Shown here piece by piece: positions 1-10,942 of a DNA stretch of 64,000 nucleotides; position 1 is the stretch's first letter; every line of letters begins with the position of its first letter. The notes under the pieces are model-generated. The model was not told the DNA's origin. It was given only the letters and a program-made list of their open reading frames with translations, and searched no databases. The stretch spans positions 32,903,078 to 32,967,077 of the forward strand of contig OZ024902.1 of assembly GCA_964017125.1 (NCBI GenBank). The letters are read 5' to 3'. The translations under genes were made by a program, and so were the position numbers. The stretch is from Flabesymbios commensalis (taxonomy: Eukaryota > Annelida > Polychaeta > Terebellida > Flabelligeridae).

Positions 1-1100
1 TAAGTCTTGAAATATTTTAACATAATTGAGACTTTAAAATGAACAAAAAAATGTCTAATAGTCATAATATTTGTGGGTCACCTTTATAAATATTTATATA
101 AAATGTATCTATTTAAATTGAAAAGTATTGCAGCATTTAACAAGGCCCGTCCTGACGGAAAAATGTCTCAGCCCCCTAATCATTGTCTTTTTTTCGAATG
201 ACCGTGTCTGCTGACAACATTTTGCATAATAACCAATTGGTAGATAAATGCTCATTAGCATAACTAGCCTAATTATTAAGCCTAAAATAAATCCACTTAC
301 AAAGTTTTTTTTGTGTCTACACGCATGTTATCCACGTGACCCGTTCAAATTGAAATTACAAAATAAAATATTTCTAATTAGCAGGAGGTGGCATAATTTA
401 TAAGATTAAATAAAAAAAGCTTCAACTTTTGAATATATCATTACGAAAATCGATTTTTGTGTCTGAACCTAAATTCACACTACGTTGAATTCACTATTTT
501 TTTCAATTCTGAATAGCATACATTATTTATATATTTTTATAAACAAAGTAATGATTGAATCACATAACCAATATTATTTTCGTATGCTAAATTGTGCAGG
601 GATCGCCTTAATATTTACTGCACCACCAGGAATAGTTTTCCCGCGACTTGAAAATATGTCTTAACCAATTTCATCATATGTTGATAAGTAATTTAGAGCA
701 TAAGCATATTTAATAATGACATGTTTTTTTTAAACATTGTAGTAATTTACTTAGAAAGTTATAAAGCAACCATATGTTTTGCCCTCTCACCTGTCAATTC
801 TTTGTTCAAAGACATTTTGTACAGGGAGTGGACAGACTTCTCGGGGTTGCGGAGTAGAAATGTATGAATGTAGTTTTTTGGCAGAAAATGTGTATTCTCC
901 ATTCTGTTTGTTAGGAAGTATGCCATATCCTTCGCAAAAACAGTAGAATATTCTGTAAAATAAAAAAAGAAGTACCCTAAATTAAGCTCACAAGTGCATC
1001 TCATTTATTCATTAAATAACTAACTAACATCACGTTTCCACCAGGACAGTCATTCAATGTGTTGACCGGTTCACTACCAGATTAACTGCACTCTTGCTGG
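1..1100. other. AT-rich intergenic DNA
   Basis: I see no convincing coding sequence or repeat here. The short open frame at 759-1004 on the - strand has no recognisable motif and lies in low-complexity AT-rich sequence. Confidence 0.5.
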
Positions 1101-1559
1101 GATAAGATTAATTTAATATTACGAGATTCTTCGGGGTTTTTTCAAGTAAAAAAAATCCAAAAATCCGAAAAAATCTCTGTCAAGCCCCAACTCGAATTAT
1201 TATTATTTTTTTTTAATAATGTTTTTTTCTTTTTTTTTGTGTTGTCTTCATGTTTCCAAATGTTGCAAAAAAAAATCGGATAGGGAGGGGGGGTTTGGGG
1301 TCTCACCAATCCGAGTTTTTCTGGAATTTTTTGATTTTTTTAAACTTGACAAGATCCCTTAGGGATGCTGCAAGTTTAAAAAAATCCAAACATCCCCAAA
1401 AAATTAGAAGTGGGTGGGTGGTTCCAGGGCCATTTTGGATAGCAAATAGGAAAACTAATAAGATCTACATAAATCGTGTTGGAGATTGGTTGAAGAAAAA
1501 CAAGGATTTCTCGATTTTTTAACTTTGCAAGGCCCCTTATCTCATGTAATTAGTCTCGA

Positions 1560-1700
1560 ATATATCCCGGACTGGTCCCCAGGGCCCGTATTCTCGCACA
1601 AGTTACGATAAATCGTAGGTTACTGATAGGTCGAGATGGCCATCTCGACCAATCAGAAGCCTACCATATATCGTAACTTGTATGAGAAAGCGGCACTGGG
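1560..1700. mobile_element. Short palindromic element (MITE-like)
   Basis: The segment folds back on itself. The left arm has ACAAGTTACGATAAATCGTA and the right arm ends TATCGTAACTTGTATGAGAA, around a central palindrome GGTCGAGATGGCCATCTCGACC-like core. It has no coding capacity. Inverted arms plus a short length suggest a non-autonomous DNA element, but I see no clear target duplication. Confidence 0.5.
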
Positions 1701-2214
1701 AGACACAAGCAGAAGCTACTGATTAAAACTATATTTAAAGTTCAGGCTAAAGGTATGAAGAAAATGTAAACATTGCCAAAACATATCAAATCACTAATAT
1801 AATCATTTTTTGGTTAGTCTCATTAAATTCAACATATCGATGGGATAGTCAATGGAGACAGTACCCGGAAAATAGGATTTTCGGCATCAAGTGCTTGAAA
1901 GTCCTTGAATTTGGAAATTTTTATTTTGAATAAGATTTATTATATTTTCAGGAAGAGCATACAGACTGTGAGTGAAAATAAAATTGGTAAGTGGGCCGAC
2001 CTTATCAACAAATCGTTATGTGTTTTGAAACAAAGTGGTTACGAATAGACCTGGTAGGTCTCAGTAGTTTAATACTGAGAGCTTCCAGTCTGGGATACGA
2101 ATGGTAGACCTGAATTTAGTATTGCATTGGCAGTATGAACCATGCATGACTAAAATGTTATATTATAGAGATTTCACAGCACCTGGGTATGGTTCTTCCA
2201 TCTGTGTCTGTATA

Positions 2215-2773
2215 TTTTTGAAAGTACAATCAGGTTGAACCTTTTCGTAACGAAAACTGATTTTTTCAGGGCCGAAGTAATACGGTTGAGAAAATGGCTC
2301 CATAAAAACCTAAAATATAATAAAACATTGTACCACATACCAAACATATTACGGTTGTTTCAAATTGTAAACACTACTAGACAAATTAATGTTGCGTTTG
2401 GCCAAATGCTCATTATAATGAAGTGGTTAAATCGAATAGAAACAATCGGATCAAAAATCATCATTTTTTATTTCGGCTCCTTAATATGTCTATAATATAT
2501 GACCATGTACATATACTAGAAAGTCTTTTAAATTTTGGGTTGCTGTGGCTACGTAGCCAGTGTACCGCATACCCCTTTTATCAGTTATTCCTGCTGCATT
2601 TCTTTTTTTTTTGGTTAATGACATGCATAATATCATTATTTCTCTTTCAACTGGAAAATGCGCAACACAAAATTGAAAAGCTAAATTTTAGTCCATAAAC
2701 ATGATATATTATGGTCATATCAATGAGCCAAATAAAAGTAGTGATTTTGACCTGATTGTATCGCTTTAACATC
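2215..2773. mobile_element. Non-autonomous element with ACAATCAGG ends
   Basis: The left end carries ACAATCAGGTTGAA and the right end carries GACCTGATTGTATCGCTTTA, which read as inverted repeats of one another. The same terminal motif recurs at 4,632-4,662, 5,635-5,653, 46,013-46,033 and 47,434-47,452. The interior shares a stretch (TTTTATTTCGGCTCCT and onward, from about 2,464) with the sequence just inside 47,461. No protein is encoded. The exact boundaries are uncertain. Confidence 0.5.
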
Positions 2774-3523
2774 ACTTGAAACAAATATTGATATTATGCC
2801 ATTACTTATAAAATTCACAAAGAAATTGTTCATTACATGTATGATGATGATTTGCATTGTTATTACTAAAGGTGTCACATTTATTATGTTCACGGCGGCT
2901 CAGTTCTATGTTCTTACTAAAAAATAATGATGATCAGGTAGGATCAGTTTATAGAGATTATTAATTACAAGAATATTTAACATCTGAGGCCTACTATTGA
3001 TTCTAACATATTAATATTAATTATATTATGACATTACCTAATAATAATGATAATAGCTAGATTAATTAATTTACCTTACCTTAATACTACTCCTATTCAT
3101 CATGGCCCTGGTGAAGGCTGTAGATATGCTTCTTGGCACAGCCCATAAAAATATTTTCACCTGACCTTCTGGCATGTTAATCGGCTGAAACACACATTAT
3201 TTATTCATTAATGCATTGATGTAGCATATTTTAATAAAATTAAAAATGGTATTACCCCCTACAATAAATTGGTTCTGAGTTTATCAACACTGCTCTGTAG
3301 GCCTATGTTTACATAATAATATAAGATCGCTGAAGATCTTGTTTGCAATTCAATGTGGTTAGATGATATAATACATAATGTATATATAAAATATATCTGT
3401 ACAATGATTGTATATTTTTAACTAATCTCTCACACACATACGAGTTCAACATAACTGAACACTTCCAGGTGACAAGCACTACGGTAATATTTCAAAGTTT
3501 ATCCAATACATCCGTTTCAGTAA

Positions 3524-3641
3524 CAACACGCCACACAGTGACCAAAGCTGAACTATTAAGTTGGGACTCTGGTTACACTCTTTTCAATAACAAAGCGCCA
3601 CACAGTGACCAAAGCTGAACTATTTAGTTGAGACTACTTTT
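3524..3641. repeat. Two-copy tandem repeat (about 70 bp)
   Basis: The string GCCACACAGTGACCAAAGCT followed by GAACTATT occurs twice, near 3,530 and 3,598, with the intervening sequence partly conserved. It is a simple local duplication with no coding frame. Confidence 0.7.
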
Positions 3642-3840
3642 TAATGCGAAAAATCGTGCAAAAAGTGTATTATCGGTAGTCAACTGTAAAAAAAAAGGCT
3701 CTACAATTGATAATTATGTACAACTCGATATATCAGTGTGCGTCCACCATAAGGACGTAGGCCTATACGGTGAGGCATGCGGTATTGTAAAGTTAGGCTA
3801 CAACTACATAATAGATAGCCTAATGATAAAATACATAGCT

Positions 3841-3958
3841 ACCCAACATATACAAAACACAAAACATCTGTATAACATTTATGCAATGTTGGACCAACGT
3901 CGAAGATGTTGGGCCGACGTTGAATAAATGTTATACAAATGTTTTGTGTTTGCTGGGT
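3841..3958. mobile_element. Palindromic MITE of the ACCCAGCAAAC family
   Basis: This is a near-perfect hairpin of about 118 bp. The left arm contains CAAAACACAAAACAT and TATAACATTTATGCAATGTT. The right arm contains ACGTTGAATAAATGTTATAC and ends GTTTGCTGGGT. The centre holds the GTTGGACCAACGTC and GTTGGGCCGACGTT motifs seen in many partial copies elsewhere in the window. It is flanked by TA on the right and CT on the left. It is a likely non-autonomous DNA transposon with no coding potential. Confidence 0.7.
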
Positions 3959-5380
3959 ATTCATTTTTCAAAGCAGGCTAAGGATACTTAACAGTGTCTT
4001 GCTGCATTGAACAATAAGTCATTTTCAGATAATTGTTGACGCCTCGCGTTTATTCATGTTGGTATAAAATCAACAAAAGTGCTATTAGGTAGCATGGTGA
4101 TAAAGATTATATGCAGGCCAGGCATACAGCTCAGGTAGGGAGAGGGGGGTATTTGCGCTAGAGATTTTAGGAATTGCCGCGTTAGTACGCCTGATTATGG
4201 ATCGCATCATTTAGCTGATGTCGTATTCGTATACATGTGATGCAGATACTCGACTTCCATGGATGACATCATAATATTACCCCAAATTGTAAAACCCCGA
4301 CCACCATAAAATAGCTGGGAAATATACCTCACAAAAGTTCAGTCTTGCAGTGTGCAATAATGCACAAATTTGATTGAAGTAGATAGATGTAATGTCATAA
4401 TATTCCTAATTAAAAACAACGCCCCGTATTTCATCTATGTCAAAAATATATATATTTTGTGTTCAAAACAATACGAAGCCTGATCTAGCAATAGTATTAA
4501 AAGGGTAATATCATCAGCGTAGGCTGTTCATATGAAACTAAAGCACACGGATGGCAATCATTCACTTGTTGCATATGTTGAAATATTGTATATTGTGAAT
4601 CTTACTGCGAATATTCAAATGGAGATTTTTAATGATTTTGACCTGATTGTGTCGCTTTAATATAATATATATATAACATGCTACATAGTGGAATCAACCA
4701 CAGCCACCAAATGTACCTGTTTGTTCACACAGTGATGTGCAAGCTGAATTTATACTTGCACAGTCCCCTGCATCACGTGTGTATCTGCATTTTATCATTG
4801 CATTACTAGTAGAAGAGAAATCCATTCTATTCGCCACTGTGCGCTCGTAAATTGTTATTCCACTCACACCTTGATAGCGACACTGTTCTGTCCATTAAAC
4901 CCCTTATCTTCAACAGTAAAATTACCTGCATATCCTGTCTAATTACATTAGTCAAGGGTAACCCATAGCAGATGAAGTGGCTCTGACACACAGCGCCGGA
5001 TATAGGTGTGTGAGGGCCCTAAGCCAAAAGTGTTTTTGGGCCCCAATAGACAGGGGGTCTCGGGGCCGCTTCAGGCCCTCAGAAGCTGACGTTTTTTTAC
5101 ATTACTGGATAATTATGCTGAGCAATTTTCATTCTATTCAAATTATATCTTCTGTGTTATTCGTTGAAACGTAACATGCATTAATGCATAGTTTGAAAAC
5201 ATGACAGTCACTGTCACCATATCGATTTACCCTTTAGTTTTTTTAAATAGTTGATTTATCCCTAACTATGTCATAATACAAACACTTTCAATGAAATAAC
5301 GTTTTTTATTGCTGCATTGTTCCTGATACCATGTTTAATAAACTTTAAAATGGGAGGGAAACATATGAATTAAACATAAG

Positions 5381-5592
5381 TTATCAGCATTGGTCAGTAT
5401 ATCACAGGGGGCCCAACCAGTTATTCAACGATTGGGACAGAAAAAGAATAGGGCTCATGCCGCCATGTCAGCTAGATATAGAGGAACTTGTGAATTTCAT
5501 GAAAATTATCAGCATTGAACAATAAAGCACAGGGGGCATCAACCTGTTATTCACCGATCGGTAAAGAATAGGAATTAGCCCCCTGTCAGATG
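5381..5592. repeat. Diverged two-copy tandem repeat (about 120 bp)
   Basis: Two stretches, at about 5,387-5,465 and 5,506-5,590, share TATCAGCATTG, ACAGGGGGC and CAACC.GTTATTCA.CGAT in the same order. The copies have diverged by substitutions and small indels. No coding frame is shared. Confidence 0.55.
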
Positions 5593-5839
5593 TAATATGT
5601 CAAAGACATCAGGAAAAGAGTTTTTAAGATTTTTGCCTGATTGTGTCGCTTTACTACTGTAAAATATAATAACATGCCATATAGTGGATATAGTCCGTCA
5701 CCCAAGGGGGGGGGGGGTAACCTTGTTTTGGCTGATATAATTATTTTCATTTCTGATTATGCATCACCAGCATCTTTGTGAAGATATCTCGGCAGATGTG
5801 GGTTTCTAAGCCTTGAGGGATTTTGTTCAAAATTCAATA

Positions 5840-6180
5840 TGGCCGACATGAAATTTATTTATTTATTTATGTATTTGCAGTATTTAAAAACATACGCACA
5901 AATCCAGCACAGCTGATCATGGCGCTTACAATAATAACATCATTTATTGACATCATTAAATAAAAAGTTATGTTAAAAAAATAAAGAAACATAGTTATAA
6001 ATAAATCTTAACATTAGCTAGATTAAGTAAATTGTAAAAAAATGTGTTTTTAACTTCTTTTTCAAAATATTCACAGAGTTTGCTGTCTTGATATCATGTG
6101 GAAGATTATTCCACAGGACAGGCCCTTGTACACTAATAACTGCCTCTGTCAGAGTCACTTGCAACAAAAAATTATATAGT
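5840..6180 (-). mobile_element. 3' remnant of a LINE, ORF2 C-terminus
   Basis: On the - strand, 6,180 down to about 6,010 reads as the conserved C-terminal tail of CR1/L2/RTE-type ORF2 proteins: GPVLWNNLPHDIKTANSVN, followed by a Lys-rich KKKLKTHFF segment. It ends in a TTTA-type tail at 5,857-5,872, as expected for the 3' end of a LINE. The RT and endonuclease are absent, so this is a short 5'-truncated insertion. Confidence 0.7.
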
Positions 6181-8530
6181 TATCATACATTCCTCAATAT
6201 TTGAAATAGAGACTTGATTTTATCACCAAATCATGTTTTCAGTATCCAGAAATACACTAAAACACACGGGAACTTCATTCGACATCACTATCATGAAAAA
6301 TTCAAAATAGCCAGTCAAAAAATCACCAATGTTATCATAAATATCTTTAATCTATAATTGAGATATCGACAATATTATCGCACAAATTTGCTACGATATC
6401 GAAAATGCAATAAAACAGACGATACCTTTATTTGACATCATTATCTTGATAAAAAAATTATGTTAACACCTATTTATACAATTTATCAATACTATATTAA
6501 AGCCATAGTCCACTGATGATTATTTACGGGACACTGCACTCCCACAATTCAAAGTGACCCAGTACTGATCAACAGTCATGAAACAAGATCAAATCGAGCT
6601 CTTAAATCACATTTCTAAAGACAAGCTGTATTTTCAATAATCTGTAATAATCTAAATATTATATTTAGATAATTTAAATAATATTATAATAATAACTATG
6701 TCTATTATTAAAAATGTTTATATGAATGAGACACGGGAGCGTCATCACACATCTCGAATAAAAGTAGCAATCTGTGGACGTATAATAATCAGTTAATAGA
6801 CAATTTATATTGTTGCCTCTCACATTGGAAATAGCCTCAACGTGATTTATTTCACAGAAAGAATGTTACATTAACAAGGAGTTGAATATAAAGATTACAT
6901 ACAGTGACAGGGATTGATGTGGCAAGGATAGACATGTGTAGATGTTTAGATATCATATTTCACAGGCCACTCCATGAGAGAGTTGTCAGGGTCTTATCAA
7001 AACATTAAAAGTCATAAAACTATCCCTGACTATTTTACCGTCTTCTCCCCTGGACCAAAGATCCGACCACCTCCCTAAAATCAACACAGCGCCAGCTATC
7101 ACGAACTGTGGTTGAAACCGGGGGGGGGGGGGGGGCGGACGTGTAACCGCCACTGGTGACATGCCCAATCGACACAACAATAATTATATTTATGACCCAG
7201 GCACAGATAACATGAAAGAGAAAGTTTGTGGCCTGTTTCATGCCCTCCTTTACCTTGTTTACTATCGTCATGCGTACACGTAAATTTGATAATTATAGAA
7301 GAATTATTATTTGTATTATTTTAAATAAAAATTTGCCAATAATAATATACTACGTGCCTATGTCAATATCTGAAATGATAATGACATTATGTGAAATAAC
7401 AGAATTAATAACATAACGCAGCCGCGGTGGTTGGAATGTCGAACTAGTAACCACCAGCGATCCCCAGTTAGGTAACAGCCAAATTTCGAGCTAGAAGCGG
7501 GCGGCTGCCGCTGTCACGGAGTCCCCGTGGTGGTTTGAATATTGAACTAGGAACTGACAGTGCTCGCAGGGCATCAGCCATGATGCAGTGTTGTCAAAAA
7601 CATGGCCTGGTTGGTACCCGGTCAGCGACTGCGCCCAGCCTCTCCGTGCAGGGGTTAGCCAACGCTGTAACGATGCTGGCTACTGGCTGATCATATAGCA
7701 ACGTAACATGTTAATTTACAGGTTCACATCTGCTATAAATGTGAGCTGACTAGGCCTACTCATTGGAAAGTTGAACTAAGAACTGGTAGCTGGTTACTTA
7801 TTCGAATGTTGAACTAGGAACTTGGAACTGGTTACTTATTCGAATGTCAGCTAGGAACAAAGAACTAGTAACCAAAATTACCGACCTGAAATAGAGGTAT
7901 TTCACTAGTTTGTAGCTTTATTTGTTAAGAAAATGTATTTGACCTTGAAATTTAAAAAACGTCCGCTGCTTAAAATTTTCCACTTGATCCAAGTAGCATT
8001 TGTGCCAAGTGGCATAATCATGATAATTCTATTACAAAATGCAGGGGGCATATTGTTAACCTGTACACTATTTAGACCCAATGTGAATCAACCTGCAGCC
8101 CAGTGTATAGGCCTACACATGATGCAATGTATATACAACTGATAGACACTGGCCCATGTATGCGCGTTTGAAATTTGAACACAGGTTTAATGATAGTTAC
8201 CAATAGAAACACATCTGTTTATGTGTATTTTGACGACTAAGGATTTCATTTCAGAGGAAAGTCCTCTGAAATATTTTATTTAGTCCTTCCGGTATAAACT
8301 GGAATAAAGGCTAGTCTTTTAACATTAGTTTTCCGATTATTTAACTCTTACTACCGTAATTACTTTTATTATCGCCACCTCTTTCTTTTGTAAGACTATT
8401 CTTGCTACTGGATCGGCGTTCATGTTTATATGGCCTCGTTCTGATCTACGGCAGGTCTAGCAACTTAGTTTCGCTTCAATGATTTTACAAATTCGCGTTC
8501 TATCTCCTTCTAAACACATTTTCGGCAAGA
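6181..8530. other. Intergenic DNA upstream of the LINE
   Basis: No supportable gene is present. It includes a G12 run near 7,120 and a GC-richer island at about 7,420-7,700 with repeated GAACTAG.AACT phrases, which recur at 7,770-7,870. The last few hundred bases before 8,531 may be the 5' untranslated part of the LINE. Its 5' edge could not be defined because no target duplication was recognised. Confidence 0.45.
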
Positions 8531-9958
8531 TTGGAAATTTACTTTTTTGTTCTTTGTTGTTTACTTTTTTTGTTCACACCAATTTATAAACTAAAACAAA
8601 GGGTTAAACGCAAATTGACCCTTAGTGTACTAAAGAGCCCTACCAGCCATTCACCACTCACTGATCCTGAATGTACTGCTTCATGCTCCCTGTCTGACAG
8701 TGAATTATGTGAATTATGTGGATTATGTGATAAACAGACATGCAGTGAAAATTTCAATAGTAGAAAAAATCTAGTCTTATCTGAAAACAAACTTTTACCA
8801 ACTAATACAAGCACGCAACTTCCGCGTCCAACCCCGGAACTTTTCTCAGATGACGATTGCAATGCTAGCTCTATCTTAAATGTGGCCAATGACCTGTCTG
8901 TATTGCGGACGATTGAAGCAGAGCTTGATATGGATGATTCCATCGCTTTATCTAACATATTTCCTGATATGACTGATGCTAATATTTCTAAAATGACGAC
9001 TCGTGGAGGCAGAAAGTCACAAAGTGTCAAGAGGGGTGCGAGTGCTGACGACTCACTGGATAATGTTCAGTGCGACTCTGCTAATGACCCTCCCACTGAC
9101 TACATATCTCAGTCAGTAGATCTCTCATCAGATACTGTGCAGCGTAATTCTACTATTGACAGTCCTACCATCTGCAATCCAGATCCCAAGAAAAAGTCAA
9201 AGAAAGTGGTGAAACGACGTAGTGCTAGGTTGAAAAATGCAACATTGGACAAAGTGTTAGAAGAAGCCGAAGAGCCGACATCTGCGCCCCAAGATCCTTC
9301 TAATACCACAACTAATACTACACAGCATAACCCAAAATCTCTTCATCCAAAGAAGAAATCGAAATCAAGTCGTACCAAGTCGTACTCACCAACCAATCAC
9401 TCTATCAAGTGTTGTATGTGCATGGACTGGTTTATAGGTGGCGATGATAAAGACTACTAAGGCACAGTCTGGTTATGTAAATTATGCCGTTCACTGCCAC
9501 AAACCATCCGCCAGATCAGAGATGATTTGGGTGTTATGCAAGATCTTATCAAATCACTAAATGGGACAATTAAATACTTGAATTGGTCAAACAGTGACGT
9601 GCTGGTGCAACTAACACGAAAAGCACAACAATGTAATGATCTGACACATGAACTGAGCCGCCTAAAACAGAACAACAACCATAACGTGACACATTCTACT
9701 GTAGACTGCGATCCTGTGCCTAGGACCAAACTAGGTCTTCAGAATGAGCCACAACTCACCCAGCCGAGAACTGCACTACTACTCATTGGCTCTTCTCATG
9801 TAAGTAGATTTGAGCGCATCCATGATGATGTGCAGCTAAGGAGTATGAGTGGTGCCAAGACCCATGATGTGTTGAACATGCTACAAAAACATCCAAACGA
9901 TGATACAGGAGTAGTTTCTATCATTGTTGGTTCGAACGATTGCAGTTCAAAAGCAACA

Positions 9959-10272
9959 GGGCGGGGGCCCTAGGGTAGTGGTTAGCACCGCTGCCTTTCA
10001 CGCCAGAGTTCGGGGTTCGGTTCCCGGTCTCGGCGGTTTCAAAGAAACAAAAATGTTTCTTCCCATCCACGTGTGAAAGTCAGTATTGTGGGGAGCCTCC
10101 GTGACCGAGAGGTAGCGTGCTCGGCCTCAGACCGCCAAGGCTCGAATTTCGAATCCTGTGTCTGGAGGACAGTGTCATCTCAATCATCTCACCATCATCA
10201 GGAGGTTCTCCTGGCCCAGTTTAGCCTATATGTGCACAAAGGTGGCCTAAAGCCCGATTCATTTCATGTCAT
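9959..10272 (+). mobile_element. Dimeric tRNA-derived SINE (head type A)
   Basis: This is a 314-bp insertion flanked by the perfect 13-bp target duplication TTCAAAAGCAACA (9,946-9,958 and 10,273-10,285). The first tRNA-like unit has an A-box-like TAGTGGTTAGCACCGCTG and a B-box-like GGTTCGGTTCCCGG. A second tRNA-like unit follows, with GACCGAGAGGTAGCGTGCTC and TCGAATTTCGAATCC. The tail has TTTAGCCTATATGTGCAC and ends in a CATTTCATGTCATT-type sequence. The insertion plus duplication adds 327 bp, a multiple of three, so the LINE frame resumes in phase after it, although the SINE itself carries a stop. Confidence 0.9.
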
Positions 10273-10829
10273 TTCAAAAGCAACACTGGACGATATTATT
10301 AAAAGATACGAATGTGTTCTAGAAGAAGCCAAGAGAGTAGCTCGTGATAACGTTTGTGTGTCGAGTATTCTTCCACGACTCACGTCAGCTGCCTACAATA
10401 CTAAAGCGGATATATTAAATGACAAACTGAAGGCCCTCTGCTCTGACATGCAATGTACATTCATTGACCATGATATCAACCTTCGGTTTCAGGGTGGATC
10501 TGTTGATGATAGTGTGTTTACGGATAATGTGCATCTTAATAGTAAAGGGCTCCTACGGCTAATCAACAACCTGAAACTGAATGATAAAATCAGAGCGAAG
10601 AAAACTTTTAGCCATGTATCCCGGCCTACATAAAACGCGTCATCTGCTTCAGCCAGGAAGACGATACCTATTTACAATAATGACCAGCCTCCGAGTTGCT
10701 GGTTTTGTGGCTATGATGACAGGGCCGATGGGCCACCCCTTGCCCAAACTATCACGTTGTTCAGTCCCCTATCCACTGATAAAGAAACTGAAAATATTCA
10801 TCCGAAGGTTTTAAAAATGAGTCATATTC

Positions 10830-10918
10830 CTGTACATGTTAATAATAATAAGGATATTCCTGTACATGTTAATAATAATAAGGATATTCCTGTACATGTT
10901 AATACCAATAAGGATAAA
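10830..10918 (+). repeat. Three-copy 30-bp repeat at the end of ORF1
   Basis: The unit ATTCCTGTACATGTTAATAA plus ATAATAAGGAT-like bases occurs three times in tandem, encoding IPVHVNNNKD repeats at the C-terminus of ORF1. The unit length is a multiple of three, so the frame is kept. Confidence 0.85.
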
Positions 10919-10942
10919 TAAGAATCAAATGAATATAACGAA

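Larger units (their letters stand above)
8531..10921 (+). pseudogene. LINE ORF1: PHD-like finger + SGNH esterase
   Basis: ORF1 proteins of CR1-like LINEs bind RNA, and many carry an esterase domain. The whole interval is one reading frame. Around residues 294-325 there is a Cys-rich PHD-like cluster (KCCMCMDWF, then VWLCKLCRSLP). The esterase starts at about 9,775 with LLLIGSSHVSRF (the GxSH block) and has the VGSND block near 9,930. The distal D..HLN.KG block lies at about 10,525-10,560. The frame then continues through CWFCGYDD and a three-fold 30-bp repeat to the TAA at 10,919. It has in-frame TAA codons at 9,458 and 10,631. A SINE splits the esterase between the SND block and helix TLDDIIKRY. 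Without the SINE the frame is about 687 codons. Confidence 0.85.
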
